Shown piece after piece: positions 25,481 to 38,135 of a stretch of DNA of 64,000 nucleotides. The position numbers and the translations under genes were made by a program. The first letter of the stretch is position 1. Each line of letters opens with the position of its first letter. The notes under the pieces were generated by a model. It had not been told where the DNA came from. It was given only the letters and a program-made list of their open reading frames with translations, and ran no database searches. The stretch is taken from the NCBI GenBank assembly GCA_002007465.1, contig LNAC01000741.1, positions 412,574 through 476,573 on the forward strand, given 5' to 3'. Origin of the DNA: Ailurus styani. Lineage: Eukaryota; Chordata; Mammalia; Carnivora; Ailuridae.

Positions 25481-25654
25481 TTATATGTCTCTGTCATTAA
25501 CTCAGCTCATATTAATTCATCTCATTATCTGTTTTTACCTGTGGCAAGTACTAGGCTCAACACTAGGATGCATGAATGAATAAAGCTAATGCTCCCTGTG
25601 CTTGGAACATCACATTGGTTAACATTAACAGTGTTAATAATGATAGAATTGATT

Positions 25655-25880
25655 AACCATAGTAATAATAGCGGAGACACTTATATTGCATATTCTTTGT
25701 GCCAAACATTACTTTGAGCAATTTTTATATGTTAATTTACTTAATCCACACCACAACCTTATACAGTAGCTACTGTTATTCTCATTTTCCAGATGAGGAA
25801 GCTGAGGCAAAGAGAGGTTAAGAAACTTGCATAAGGTCACATACTGTAAGTGTGGTTCAAACCCGAGCCTGGCTCTGCCA
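25655..25880 (-). repeat. MIR, antisense
   Basis: The reversed MIR core is well preserved: TTCTCATTTTCCAGATGAGG, GCTGAGGCAAAGAGAGGTTA, AGAAACTTGCATAAGGTCAC, then TTCAAACCCGAGCCTGGCTC at the 5' side of the element. Confidence 0.85.
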
Positions 25881-26219
25881 CCTGTGATCATAACTGCTAG
25901 GCTTTGTTTGCCTCATTTAACAGTAAAGACAGATGGTAAACAAAATAAATGTAAGTGTGACGAGTGTTATAAAAGAGGAAATAACAAGGTTCTTTGGGAA
26001 ACATGTAAGTCAGTCTTCATCTCTTCTGGTAGGGGAACCAAGGGAGGCGTCCATGAGGATGAGATATTTAAGCTGAAGTCTGAGTGAACGAGCCGAAGGA
26101 GCGTGAGAACAGGGCAGCGGGAAGAGCACGCGGAGAGGCTGTGAGACAGTCACGTTAGCACGACCGAGAGGGGCCCAGTGTGACTGGGGTGTGCGCGTAG
26201 CTTCAGGAGAGCGGGGACG

Positions 26220-26414
26220 GGGCGCCTGGGGGCCTCAGTGGGTTAAAGCCTCTGCCTTCGGCTCAGGTCATGATCACAGGGTCCTGGGATCGAGTCCCGC
26301 ATCGGGCTCTCTGCTCAGCGGGGAGCCTGCTTCCTCCTCTCTCTGCCTGCCTCTCTGCCTGCTTGTGATCTCTCTCTCTCTCTGTCAAATAAATAAACTC
26401 TTAAAAAAAAAAAA
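26220..26414 (+). mobile_element. CAN-SINE, sense (young subtype)
   Basis: The head is GGGCGCCTGGGGGCCTCAGT, followed by GGGTTAAAGCCTCTGCCTTC, a CT-rich body and the tail AAATAAATAAACTCTT(A)n. It shows little divergence from other copies here such as 59481-59680. Confidence 0.93.
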
Positions 26415-26520
26415 GCCTGGGGGAGCCCGGATTGAGAAGGACCTTGGGACAGTTTAAGGTTTTGGATTTTATTTTAAGAGCAGTAGGAAGCTAAGGAAGT
26501 ATTTAAAATAGAGAGTATGG

Positions 26521-26710
26521 GGCACCTGGGTGGATCAGTTATTAAGCATCTGCCTTCGGCTCAGGTCATGATCTCAGGGTCCTGGGATCGAGCCCCGCAT
26601 CGGGCTCCCTGCTCAACGGGAAGCCTGCTTCTCCCTCTCCCACTCCCCCTGCTTCTGTTCCCTCTCTTGCTGTGTCTTTCTCTGTCAAATAAATAAATAA
26701 AATATTAAAA
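26521..26710 (+). mobile_element. CAN-SINE, sense
   Basis: The head is GGGCACCTGGGTGGATCAGT, the body is CCCTCTCCCACTCCCCCTGC, and the tail is AAATAAATAAATAAAATATT. Flanks AAAATAGAGAGTATG and AAAATAGAGTATG are the duplicated target, one copy having lost GA. Confidence 0.92.
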
Positions 26711-27251
26711 ATAAAATAGAGTATGGCCTGATCTGCTTTGTTCTGAATAGATTATAGTGAGTTGACTAGAGACCAAAATACTTAGGAAGTTCTCCTAGTA
26801 ATAAAGATTTTGACCTGATGATAGAAGTATGGCAAAAGAATGAAGAGATTCAGGAAAATGAGGCAAGGGATTGAGGAGGAGTCCAGACTATAAACTGCAG
26901 TAATGACTCCAGAATTTTTCCATGGGAGTGGTTTAGTAATGCCAAGCTGGTTGGAGGGAGCAGGGCCAGAGTATGTGTCTTCACATATGTGTGGTCGTTT
27001 GGGGGAGCTACTGTTGGAGATTAGCAGATGCCATTTCCAGCTGCTGCAGGGTGACTCCCAAGTTTTCATTGAGCACAGTTAAGTGAGTGGATACTTTCTT
27101 AAATAGGTAACCCTGGAAAGTAAAGTATGGGAGGGGATGCATAGAAGGAGGTGGGAATCACAGGCTTGGTTCTGAATATGTTCATTTTGAGTTATCTATG
27201 TGAGACACCCATGTGGAAAAGTCTGTTGGGCAGTTGATTGTATAGATATGA

Positions 27252-27410
27252 AGCTTAGAAAATATGTCATGGGTGCCTCTCAAGGTCATGAGTTCAAGCC
27301 CTTTTTTGGGCCTGGAGCCTACTTTATTGTTTTTATTTTATTTTTTTCAGTGTTCCAAGATTCATTGTTTATGCACCACACCCAGTGTGGAGCCTACTTT
27401 AAAAAGGGTG
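27252..27410. repeat. Degenerate SINE with LINE-1 3' scrap
   Basis: The left part reads like a short tRNA-Lys SINE (GGTCATGAGTTCAAGCCC, GGAGCCTACTTTATTG). Inside is text resembling a carnivore LINE-1 3' end (AGATTCATTGTTTATGCACC), then a second GTGTGGAGCCTACTTTAAAA. This looks like nested fragments. Confidence 0.45.
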
Positions 27411-30144
27411 GGGGGGGGAGAGGAAAGAAATCCTTTAAAATAAATGAAAGATGTCAGAGCTAGAGAAATAAATTAGAAATTTTCTGCACATAGATGGTAA
27501 TTGAGGTCATAAAAGTAAATGAAATTGTCAAGGATGAATATAAAAAGGGCAGGAAGTAAAATATCTAAAACATCTCAAATAAAATCAGAAAAATTCCCAT
27601 ATTGAAGATTTTGCTAGAGGAGAGCTGGTAAAGGAGATGGAGGAGCAACCACAGAGGCCAGAGGTAGAGTAGACCAGTGCAGTGTCATGTGATGAAGGGA
27701 TGAGAAACTCAAATACAGGAGAACTGTGTGTATGAGTGCTACTGACAAGTCATGTAAATAGTTCCCAGAAATTCTCCACTAAATTAATGTGGAGGAGATT
27801 GATCAAATTAGAGCAGTTTCACAGGCTGAAAGAGACAGAGGCCACAGTAGAGCAGGAAGTGAAGAAATGGGAGATGAGAAATAAGAAAACCATTTCAAAA
27901 CAATAAGCCGGGGGGACAGTTGCTGGAGGGGAACGTGGTTAAAGAGAGTGTTCTCCGAAGCTGTCTACCTCGTTTGTTCATTTTCATTTGGAAGAACATT
28001 TTAACATATTTATCTGGTTAGTATATGACAGGCAGGTTTGATTTTTTTTTTTTTAGAAGATAATATACCTGAGGAAACAGTTATGAAAAGAGAGATACTG
28101 GATGAGGATTTTGGCAGGGCTTACATGCCACATGGGGCGGGCATCTTTACCTGTTTTCTTCCTGTCTGTCCTCCCTCAAGACTGAATGGGAAATAGGAAT
28201 AGGGACTTGAATGCACAGAGAGCTGGAAGACTCACTGGTCTGCAGTAGGTGAAGGAGAGCCTCCCTCGGTAGTGTTAGGTGAAGTGAGAACTACCTTTCA
28301 ACCCATAAATTCTAAATGTCACTGGGAATATGAAACCAGGCACAGTCTGAATCTGCATGTATACTCTATGTTGTGAAAAAAGTTCTCGGATTAAAATTAG
28401 TCTGGTTGACATAAAGGTTGAGTTTTGATTGCCAGGAAGATAATTTGAACAGAATATTATTTCAAAAAGATTTTATAGGAGGAATTTCCTAAGAAATACC
28501 AGTATTAAAGTTGTGCTTTGGTTTTGGCTTTCATAACATAGTTTATAAAGTCAGATTGCACTAGTGAGAACACTAATGTTTAGAATTAAAAAGCTGTGTC
28601 TTGCAGTCATGTGTTTGGTAGAGAGGGGTTTTCTGTGAACAATCTACTCCTAAAAATAGTCTTTCCACTTTGAATCAGAATCGCCTCCTTATACAAATGA
28701 TTGGAAGAACTAGGTATTCAGTAGTCTGAGGTCTTCAGAAAAGTTATAGATTCCTGACCTATAAAAATGGGAGTTTTTCATTGTTTTAGAAACTATATTT
28801 GAAAAATTTGCCTTTTTTTCTGTGTAATCCAAGTAAGCTGGGGAGCAAAATTTGGGAAGATAGTTGAACCTTATCACTGATGTGTCTACATTTTTTCAGA
28901 GAATTCAGAGAAACAAATTTTTTTTTTTAGATTTTTTTTTTAACTTTTGACAAAATGGAATGAGAAGTGCCAATAAGGTCATTGCATAATAGAAAATACT
29001 TTCAGTAAAGATTATACTATTTTTATGTTATCTCCAGTTTACCTAAGCTATTATGAGTGATTAGAGTATGATTATACAGTTATGATAGTGTCCCAGCGGC
29101 AGAAAAGTTGTTGGGCAGAGTGATTCTAAACAAATTATTGTGGCATATCCTCATTCATTATCTTCATTTTGAGTATTCTTTAAATTTACATGTTGGATAG
29201 GTCTCCGGGGATATGCCTAGCTAAAAGTTAAAAAAAAAAAAATTCCATATCAATGTTTAGATGATAGGCAAACCTAGTTACCAAGATAGTGTATTTTGTA
29301 CTACTATTAGCACACTTGATTTTTTTATATGTCTTTGAGCATATTTTCTTAGAACCACAATTAAAATTTCATAATGTAAATGCACAGATTAAATGGTTTG
29401 AATACATATGCATTACCAAAAATGAAAATGTATTTGTGGTTCATATGTGAAAGGCTCAGAAAGTATCTAATTAAAGTTCAGAGAGATTCCTTTCAAATTA
29501 TATTCCAGACCATTCTGAATTTTCTTCCTGAGTCAGTACACTAACCTGAAAATGGTCTTATACCATATCTAGAAAGGATCTTTTAAATTTGGTCTTAATC
29601 TTAAAATTTTAACAGTGTTGTACAAATTAAAAGTGATTTTTCCCCTACTACACTGCCCTTGTGCTGAGAGCACCACAATTTAATTATATTCTCCTATAAT
29701 GTTTTTAAAGGAGGGAGAAATAGCTCAATCTCTAAGGGTCCTGCAGGAAGATACAATGTAGTTTTCCAATACTCTGGGGCCAAAGCGACAGTTTGGGCTA
29801 CCAGAACTTTTATCAGTTATATTAATATTGCTGATATGAATTAGACATCACTTCTGAGAAATAACACCACCAACAATTGATATTTCTTAACTGCAATATT
29901 TAAGTAATCTTATATTCTATTTTGTATTCAAGTTATTTCCAAGACACTATAGCAAGTAGGAACTTCATATAAAAAGAAGCCTAGATGACTAGAGAAAAAA
30001 ATCTAGCTCAGAATCACCAGTTTCATCATCCATAAATTGGACCTGGGGTTATATGCTACAAAGGTTTAAATAAGGATACATGTATCTCTTAGGACTAAGT
30101 AATGTCTAATACAGTTTAGTTATTATTATGATGGTGCTTTTTTT

Positions 30145-30338
30145 TTAATTTTATATTTATTTATTTGACACAGAGAGAGGGATTACAAGTAGGCAGAGAG
30201 TCAGGCAGAGAGAGGAGAGAGGAGGAAGCAGGCTCCCCGCTGAGCAGAGAGCCCGATGTGGGCCTCGATCCCAGGACCCTGGGATCATGACCTGAGCCGA
30301 AGGCAGAGGCTTTAACCCACTGAGCCACCCAGGCGCCC
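30145..30338 (-). mobile_element. CAN-SINE, antisense
   Basis: This complete reversed young-subtype SINE ends at the head complement CTGAGCCACCCAGGCGCCC. The duplication ATGATGGTGCTTTTTT lies at 30129-30144 and 30339-30354. Confidence 0.95.
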
Positions 30339-30480
30339 ATGATGGTGCTTTTTTATATAAAGTCATTTGTTTAGATGAAGTTCTAACCCCGAAGGCTCTT
30401 AAATGAAAACTTCTACGGTTAAGCAAGAAATATCTTATATATTTCTGTGCATTGTGTAAGGCAGGCTTTGAATGATACAG

Positions 30481-30678
30481 TTTTTTGTTTTGTTTTGTTT
30501 TAAGACTTTTTATTTGACAGAGAGACAGAGAGAGAGGGAATATTAGCAGGGGGAGTGAAGAGCGAGAAGCAGGCTTCCCACTGAGCAGGGAGCCCAATGT
30601 GGGCCTCGATCCCAGGACTCTGGCATCATGACCTGAGCCTAAGGCAGACACTTAACAACCAAGCCACCCAGGTGCCCA
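30481..30678 (-). mobile_element. CAN-SINE, antisense (first of a head-to-tail pair)
   Basis: This reversed older-subtype SINE has the body GAATATTAGCAGGGGGAGTG and ends CCAAGCCACCCAGGTGCCCA. Its left flank is GAATGATACAGTTTTT (30471-30486). Its right flank is GAATAATACAGTTTTTA (30679-30695). Confidence 0.93.
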
Positions 30679-30695
30679 GAATAATACAGTTTTTA

Positions 30696-30927
30696 TTTTA
30701 TTTTTTTTATTTATTTTTTTTATTTTTTTTTATTTTTTTTTTTTTAAGATTCTATTTATTTATTTGACAGAGAGAGATTACAAGTAGGCAGAGAGGCAGG
30801 CAGAGAGAGAGAAGGAAGCAGGCTCCCTGCTGAGCAGAGAGCCCGATGCGGGACTCGATCCCAGGACCCTGAGATCATGACCTGAGCCAAAGGCAGAGGC
30901 TTTAACCCACTGAGCCACCCAGGCGCC
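30696..30927 (-). mobile_element. CAN-SINE, antisense (second of the pair)
   Basis: This reversed young-subtype SINE has an unusually long T/A-rich tail (about 30696-30755) and ends TGAGCCACCCAGGCGCC. It is flanked by GAATAATACAGTTTTTA on both sides (30679-30695 and 30928-30944). It therefore used the duplicated target site left by the neighbouring SINE. Confidence 0.93.
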
Positions 30928-33322
30928 GAATAATACAGTTTTTAGATTGTGTTTGCTGATCCAACTTCTAACAAATGCAGTAAATTAAGGAAAATTTAAA
31001 TGGTTACAAATATTTTTTCAACTACAGTAAAAATGAAACCTTTAATTTTTTTAGTTTTTTAAAGTAGATTTTTCTTAGATATTTCTAGCTTAAAATATGT
31101 ATTTTTATCAGAAAAAATGTGAATTAATTCACTAGTAAGCCAAGACTACATTTCTGAGAAAACTCAACATGACAGGATGTATATGATCATGAAAAAGAGT
31201 ATTAAATTAGGAAGAGTAGTCTGGAACAAACCAGGAGATGAACCCTAAACCTCGGATAGATATTCTCATTAATGCCTCAGTTCTGCATTGGGTGGTTTTT
31301 CTGCAAGAGGCACTCGTTTATTCATGTACAGTCTTCAAGGGGTGAACTAGGCCTGGGGGTCTGAAGTTTGTGCAGCTGACAAGAGTGCTTTCTGTTTATA
31401 CAGCAATGGGCCAATTTTACCTAGGACTGGTGAATTCATGAACAACCTAGATATACAAATTCTGTCAACTATGGTCATTGTATAAATTAAATGAGTACCA
31501 CTATGTTTTACATGATTTACAATATGTAGATTATATATTCATGAGAGATTAAATAATAACTTTGTAATAGATACCATAAGGAAGAAGGTTTCAATTAACA
31601 TTGATCATCTCAGGAAGCTTCTTGCTTCCCGGGAGGGTGGTGTTGCATACATTTAAATAAGATATTTTCTACACCATTTTGACCTCCAAATAGCTCTTCG
31701 TTTTCTATATTCCTATAATTATAGCATTCAGGTCTTTGTCTCTTTAATCTTATTCAAAAGAGAAAATTTTGATATAGCATTTAAATGGCTTTTTAAAACT
31801 TCTGCTTCTGTAACTGAGGTGGATGTAAGAAATTCAATGCTATTCTCTCACACCTGCTTTTGTTTTCTATTCCTTCTTTTCTTTAAAAGAAAAATAAATA
31901 GCAATGAACTTTATAGAGTGTTGGTGAGAGATCATGAACGAAGCAGCCCCAGCTCTGCCTCTTGGTTTCCCGGATCATTCTCAGTCTTCCAGTCTTCCAG
32001 CTGTCTGTCCTCATCAGTTCTAGGTGCCTAAAGATGACCGTGATTTGGGCAGCAGTGGGACAAAAATTTCAGCAACATAATTAAGAATAAGGGAAAACTA
32101 TTTGTGGACATAGAACTAACAGCAAATTTTTTGAAGATGGTCAAGGGTAGGACAGATGTTTTAAAAGTCCCACTCTTGATAATTCTATGTAAGCTAAACT
32201 TAATTCTATGTAATTAATAACTGTTAATTCAGTTATTTTATCTGAATGCCATTTGATAAAATACCTCCTGTAAAACACTGAATGTAATACTGAATCTTTG
32301 AAAGTTGTGTGATGGCTTGTTCATTTATTTCCAGCAGCTACTTATATCAACAACGTAGTCATAACAAAAGTAGTACAAGAACCAAAGTGTTTTTACCATT
32401 TGGGAGGCCAGCTTTATAATTCAGACGCTTTTATTTTCAAATACCAACTAATATCATAGGAGAGGATTTCTCGTGAGTTAGAATTGAAGACCTAAGAACT
32501 GGTAGTCCTGAGTTTTGTTATCAGCTTGACTTCTCATCTCTCGGACAGAATCCTTTTCCTTTCTACTGCAGCTCTGTATTGAAGTCTTGTTAATTGCCCT
32601 CTTACAGGATAGAAGTTAGAGCAGCGGTTCTATGAGATTCTCTTTTAATAAGTGCTCCAGTGTCTTTAAGGGGGATGCAAAAAGATACAAGTCCTTCATT
32701 GCAGCATAAAGTGAACCTAATAACCAAAAAGCCTGAGTAATTTTGGTTTTATGAAGTGGTTACTGTCTTTGTTGTTATTTTCCAAGGCAGAGGCTTCATT
32801 TTTAGTACTGTTGTATCAGTTCTTGAACTGGTATCAAGAAAACAATTATATCACAGAAGAGTATTCTTTCTGCCAGCAACTGGCAGAAATGTTATGTTTG
32901 ATTATACAGCAGTTTGTATTTTCTATATATGTGCGTAATTCCCCAAGCTACTAATCATCATAAAAAGAAAAAATTTTAAAGCTCTGTTTTATTTTGTCTT
33001 TGAATATCTATGTACTTTTGCTGGGGGGGAAGTGGGGACGTGCAGGAAAGGATGATTTTGGAGTGGTCTGTATCAATTTCTGTAGAATTCCTTGATTTTT
33101 GTTTGCCATTTTACAAAGATTTAATATGTTGAGATAGGTATATATTTTGGACATCCCCTGTAGACTCTTAAAGTGAAATTACCATTTCCGTAATTTAGGA
33201 AACCAATTCCTTGCAAGATTAGTCAGGAGAGGAAGAGGAAATATACCAAAACCTATAATCTTGCAGCAAGGAGAGTTTTATAAATATCAAAAGCACATTG
33301 TTTTCTTTTCCTCCCCTCCCAG

Positions 33323-33525
33323 TAGAGTGCGGGCTCTACTCCCATTCTAGATTACAGAACTGGAATTGGAAGGAACAGGAAGAACTCGATAGCCTTCACT
33401 TGTCTCAGAATTTTACCGCACGACTTCTTTCAGAGCCCCAGCATCTTGTCAGCGTTTCTGAGGGAGCCAGTGTTAGTCATTCTTGATGCTCTAGCGACTA
33501 AAGAATAAAATCGTGAGCATTCCAT
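33323..33525 (+). other. Possible alternative DCAF6 last exon (in-phase, with AATAAA)
   Basis: A strong pyrimidine-rich acceptor (TTTTCTTTTCCTCCCCTCCCAG) ends at 33322. From there the phase used by the DCAF6 linker exons stays open for 54 codons (starting VECGLYSHSRLQNWNWK) to TGA at 33484-33486. AATAAA follows at 33504-33509, so cleavage would fall near 33525. I recognise neither the peptide nor a repeat. No good donor is visible. It could be a chance arrangement; only transcript data would decide. Confidence 0.25.
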
Positions 33526-33849
33526 TAAATGAAGTACCAGTTTATAACATATCTCATTGCTTTTTAATATTCTTTGCTTTCCTAATTGGCTAAATTCCTA
33601 ATGGCTAAATAGGGTTCCCAAATGTGTGTAATTTCCATCTGAATCAAAGAGAATCATGTACACAAAGCTAGAATTTGATGCAGTGCCACTTTGAAATAGT
33701 GTTTCTACAACACTTGCTTTTGAACTTTAAGGTGAGAACCATAACAGATGTGAGAAAGAATTATGACCAGGACAACCTTATTTAAGTGTTGTAAATTTTA
33801 GGAAATGTCATCTTTGTATTGGTTTCAGAGACTTTTTCAAATGTTTTAA

Positions 33850-33981
<132 letters not shown>

Positions 33982-34082
33982 TAAGTTAATATTTTGTAAA
34001 GCTGTTCTTGGCCATTTTGTAGGACTGTATTAGATATTATTTTAAGCACTTCATCACCTTTGTGTTTTGTTTTGCTGTAATG

Positions 34083-34231
34083 CATTGGTTCTCAGATTTA
34101 GTCTGCTTCAGAATGGCTTGAAGAGGTTGTTAAAACAGATTTCTGGACCCCACTTTTGGTTAAGTTTGAGGTGGGATCAGAATTTGCATTTCTAAAACTT
34201 CCCAGGAGATGCTGATGTTATTGGTCCTGGA
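34083..34231 (+). mobile_element. MER5A-like hAT-Charlie non-autonomous transposon
   Basis: The element starts CATTGGTTCTCAGATTTAGT. It then has CAGATTTCTGGACCCCACTT, GGGATCAGAATTTGCATTTC and GGAGATGCTGATGTTATTGG, which is the MER5A order. It is diverged, as expected for an ancient eutherian element. Confidence 0.75.
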
Positions 34232-34394
34232 ATATTTCTTCTCATAGAAAATGCAAAAGACAAAAAAAAAAAAAATTAATCACCAATAGACCGTTAGTGC
34301 CAAAAAATAAACCTAACATTTGGAGCTTTTTTCAGTCTTAGTCCTGTGTACAGGTGTGTGTGTATATATCCATATATGTATGTATGTATGATTG

Positions 34395-34830
34395 TAGGTT
34401 TTAAAATGTAATTTTAATCATACTGGACATATTCTGTTCTCTTCTGCATTTATTTGGTCTAACTCTGTAATATTTCCACATTTCTACTTAATTTTCATAA
34501 ATACAAATTTATTAGCTGTGTAATATATCAGCAGTTAGATTAACCATAGTTTACTTAACCATTTCCCTTTCATCGGGCAATGAGTTTACCTTTTTTTAAA
34601 ATGATGAATATCGTTGTTTACAAGTTTTTTCCTACCTTTAAGATTATTGATTTGAGATGTATTTTTAGAAGTGAATTCAAGCTAGGTCAAAGGATATTGC
34701 CATATTATTTTCAGAGGGCTCTTCTGACACTACATTTCTCCCCACAGCACAGGAAAGCGCTCACATGTTGTGGTCCCCAGGCCAGTGTTCAGTATCAGTG
34801 TATTCATTTTTTACTTCCATATTCGATCTT
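34395..34830 (-). repeat. Old LINE-1 3'-region remnant, probably antisense
   Basis: The text ACTTAACCATTTCCCTTTCAT, ATGATGAATATCGTTG and AGTGAATTCAAGCTAGGTCA resembles the reverse strand of old LINE-1 (L1M) 3' sequence. It is diverged and its ends are uncertain. Confidence 0.45.
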
Positions 34831-35039
34831 CAAATAATTGTCATTTTTATTTAATTGATTACTAGTAAGGTTGTGCTTTATATTTTATCTAGGTTCTCTT
34901 TAATGACATTTCTGATTATACTTATGGTTCATTATATTTTTAAAAATTCAAGTTATGTAAGCTTCTTTTATACTTTCACACTGTCTCATGGCCTTTTGCT
35001 TGAGACAGCATCCAAAATTTTGTATTTAAGTTTATTGCT

Positions 35040-35290
35040 ATATTAATATGATTTAATATATAGATAATATATTTTTCTTAATATATAAGCAATTGTGTAT
35101 TATATATGATTAATATAGAATTATATTAATCATCTTATAATCAATATATTAATTATGCTGTATAATTGATATATTATTATAGTAATATATTCAATTATAT
35201 ATTATATGCTGATATAATATATAATATGTAGTTATATATTATTTGTTAATATATAATTATATGTTGATATGTAATATTATTTATTCCAAT
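35040..35290. repeat. AT-only low-complexity tract
   Basis: About 250 bp almost entirely A and T, with many overlapping palindromes such as TATAATTGATATATTAT and AATATATAATATG. It is likely a decayed (AT)n-type microsatellite able to form hairpins. Confidence 0.85.
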
Positions 35291-35359
35291 GCACTGGTTT
35301 CCATTTGTGTTTATATGTGTATGTAGTTTACATTAAAATCTTTGATTCAGGAGTATTTT

Positions 35360-35990
35360 TAAATATTATTGAAATTCTTCTATGTTCCTGAGACTATGCT
35401 GGAAATACATCAGTGAGAAAAACTGGAAAAAGCCCCTTTCCTATTGGAACTTACATTCTAGGGGAAGACAGACAATCAGCAGAGTAAATAAGGGAATTAT
35501 ACAGTATGATAGGAGGTTCTACATGCTATGGAAGAAAATAGAGCAAGTAAGCGGTGTTGGGAAAACTAGGGCAAGGGTAGGCATCATTAAGAAGATGGCA
35601 TTTGGACAAAAACTTGGGTAAGGAGTGAGCCATGCATAAATCTGGAGGAAGAGCATTATAGGCAGAGAGAAAGCTAGTTCAAAGGCTCTGAAACAGGAAC
35701 AGACAGAGTACATTCAAAGAACTTTAAGAAAAGCAGTGTAGCTGGAGTGGAGTGAGCAAAGGAGAAAGTAGTGGTAAAGCAGTTCAGCCAGGTAAGTGAG
35801 GAGCACATTTAAAAGGATAGAGGATGTTTCTGATGGCTGTATAGAGACTACGCCATAGGTAGAAGTCAGGCGACCAGCTGAGAGACTTTGACAGTAAGAG
35901 AGGTGAGAGGTGGTGAGGGCAGTGGAGATGGTAAGATGAAATTGGATTCTAGGTATATGTTTGAAGGCTGAACAGTCAGTGGAATTTCTA
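35360..35990. repeat. Old mammalian interspersed repeat (same family as 21.5 and 26 kb)
   Basis: GAGCATTATAGGCAGAGAG, AAAGGCTCTGAAACAGGAAC and TGTAGCTGGAGTGGAGTGAG are diagnostic phrases of the same purine-rich ancient repeat. Upstream, GGAACTTACATTCTAGGGG fits its 5' part. Confidence 0.6.
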
Positions 35991-36404
35991 ATTTCTTTAT
36001 GAGCCCTAGTGTTTGCACTCAACTTCTTACAATCATGCATGATGTCTGTGGCCCTTTTTCTTAATATGTAATTTAAGATCATAGAAGATTGTTATTCTTT
36101 ATGTCTTTCCTATTCTACTCTCATGTTTCTGTATAGAAAAGGCTGGTTTTTTATAAAGAATCTCACCGGAGCATTTTTTTAGCAAAGATCTTTAGTGCCA
36201 CTCCTCTTTTGAATGCTACTTTTCCTTCTCTAAAAACCGACCATGAATTACATTCCCTCATTCATTAGTTTCTTATTTCTTCATCAAAAAGTAATCAGCT
36301 TTTTTTCTGATCATAAAAGAAAAAAGAAAAAAAACGGTAAAAGGAGAGTTCAGGAAGGCAGTCATTTTCATCTCTGCCAGTCTGGTGTCTTGCTTTATTT
36401 TAGT

Positions 36405-36610
36405 TTCTTTGATGACAGATGAGGCAATAGAGCACCCTAAGAGGTTAGGTGTTAGACTTGACCAGCCATTGAACCTCTCTGAATCCCAGTGTTTTCATCC
36501 GAAAATGGGCATATTTAAGAGAACCTACTTCAGAGTTTTGGTGGGAAGATTTAATGAGATCACACAGAAAAAGTACACAGCACTTAGCACATTGACGGGC
36601 ACGTGATAGG
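36405..36610 (+). repeat. MIR, sense
   Basis: The MIR order is visible: ATTGAACCTCTCTGAATCCC, AGTGTTTTCATCCGAAAATG, GGAAGATTTAATGAGATCAC and CACAGCACTTAGCACATTGA. It is diverged but nearly full in its 3' two thirds. Confidence 0.75.
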
Positions 36611-36639
36611 CCCACGTGGCAGCTTTACGTTATCATCTT

Positions 36640-37190
36640 TCGTAAATTGCCTTTCATATCCTTTGCCTATTTTTCTACTGCAGTGTTTATCTTTTTCTTA
36701 TTGGTTTATAAGAGCTATTTATTATAGAATTAAGTGAGGAAGATACCATTTGTCTTTCATTTGTTACAGATATTTTTTCCCAGTTTGTTGTTTGTCTTTC
36801 AGTTTACTTATGGTAGTTTTGCTTTATGGTTTTGGCCTCTGAGCTCATGCTTAGAAAAGCCTGTCCTTCCCAGGATTGGGGGAAAGCTTCTTATTTTCCT
36901 CTTATATTTCTGTGATTTTATAGCAAAAATATGTGTTTAATCCTTCTACAGTTTATTCTGCCATAAAGTATGATGGTAGAGTTATAGCTTAATTTTTCCA
37001 CATGACTGTTCCTTTGTCCTAGTACCATTTATTGAACAATTTATTTTTTGTGTGTGATTTAAAATGCCATATTAACATATGCTAAATATATTTACTTGGT
37101 TACATTGTCTTTCCACTAATGGCTCTGTTTTCCTACATCAGTACCATGTTTCAGTTATCATAACTATTATATACTGAGCATTATATTTAT
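36640..37190 (-). repeat. LINE-1 remnant, antisense
   Basis: CATATCCTTTGCCTATTTTT, CTTATTGGTTTATAAGAGCT, TCCCAGTTTGTTGTTTGTC and GTACCATTTATTGAACAATT are phrases typical of the reverse strand of old LINE-1 3' sequence. Confidence 0.6.
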
Positions 37191-38135
37191 GCCTGTATCA
37201 TAGCTTTCTCAATGGAAAAAAAAAGATTTATTTATCACATTGGCTTCTCTTTACCAAAACTGATATATATTTCTTTCTGGTTAAAAAGAAATAACATGGT
37301 TCATTGGGGGGGAAAAAAAATCAGAATTTAGAGAAAAGTATGGAAAAACTCACTTGCAATAATCCTACTGAGATGACACTTGACATTGTTGCATATCTTT
37401 TCTGACTTTATTCTCTGCATATATGCCCATATGGATATGCATTCTTTTAAAAAAACGTATCCTATTATACATGGGTGCCCTTTAAAAAAAAAATCAAATT
37501 GACTTCTGCAATTAGCCTAAAAGAGTTTTTATAAAATTTTGACCAAAAGTCCATGATAATTTGCATTGTTTCTTGAGTCACTGCTATACGTCTGTAATTA
37601 ACAGTTTTTAAGGTACTGTAACTCTTAACCTTTTTTTTCTTGTTCACATTTATTCTAAATCTAAGAAATTATTGCATTTCTATGAATTTAATTTTAATCT
37701 TAAGATTGTTATACAGTTTCCTCTATTTTCTTTCCCATTCAATCCCCACCTTATACATATACCATGATTTATCAAAGGATAGTCATTGAAAATTATTTAA
37801 ATCCATCTAGTATTCTGCTCTAGCCAAAATGCTGATAGAATTACAGTCATTATCAGGTAAGTATTAAAACTAAAACATGAAGCATTATCCTAGCCTTCTA
37901 CAAAACCAGCCTGCTCGATCACCTGCCATGTTTAAACAACAAACCAGAAGTGGAAGTGATCCACTAAGGGCAGTTCAAGGACCAAAAAACTATCTAGGTC
38001 TCTTTTCAAGTATTAGTTTAAAAGTAGCCTAGAACAACAAAGTCCGAAAGAACATATGATCAAAGTCTATAAAACAGGAAGAATTGGGATGCGGTGAACC
38101 ATCTGTGGTGAGGACAGTAAGGGGTCTGTGTAATT

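Larger units (their letters stand above)
26010..27230. repeat. Old mammalian interspersed repeat (same family as 21485-22600)
   Basis: Phrases such as GTCCATGAGGATGAGATATTT, GAGAACAGGGCAGCGGGAAG (26105) and AGTGACTCC/CAAGTTTTCATTG-type text near 27053 match the family seen at 21.5 and 35.4 kb. Two CAN-SINEs (26220-26414 and 26521-26710) are inserted. Related scraps continue to about 27960. Confidence 0.5.

Noticed and set aside
30157..30651. 164-codon minus-strand open frame
   Set aside because: It is made of two reversed CAN-SINEs and the sequence between them. The peptide (SGHDARVLGS type) is the usual SINE read-through.
35714..36082. 122-codon minus-strand frame
   Set aside because: It is within an ancient interspersed repeat, with no recognisable protein features.
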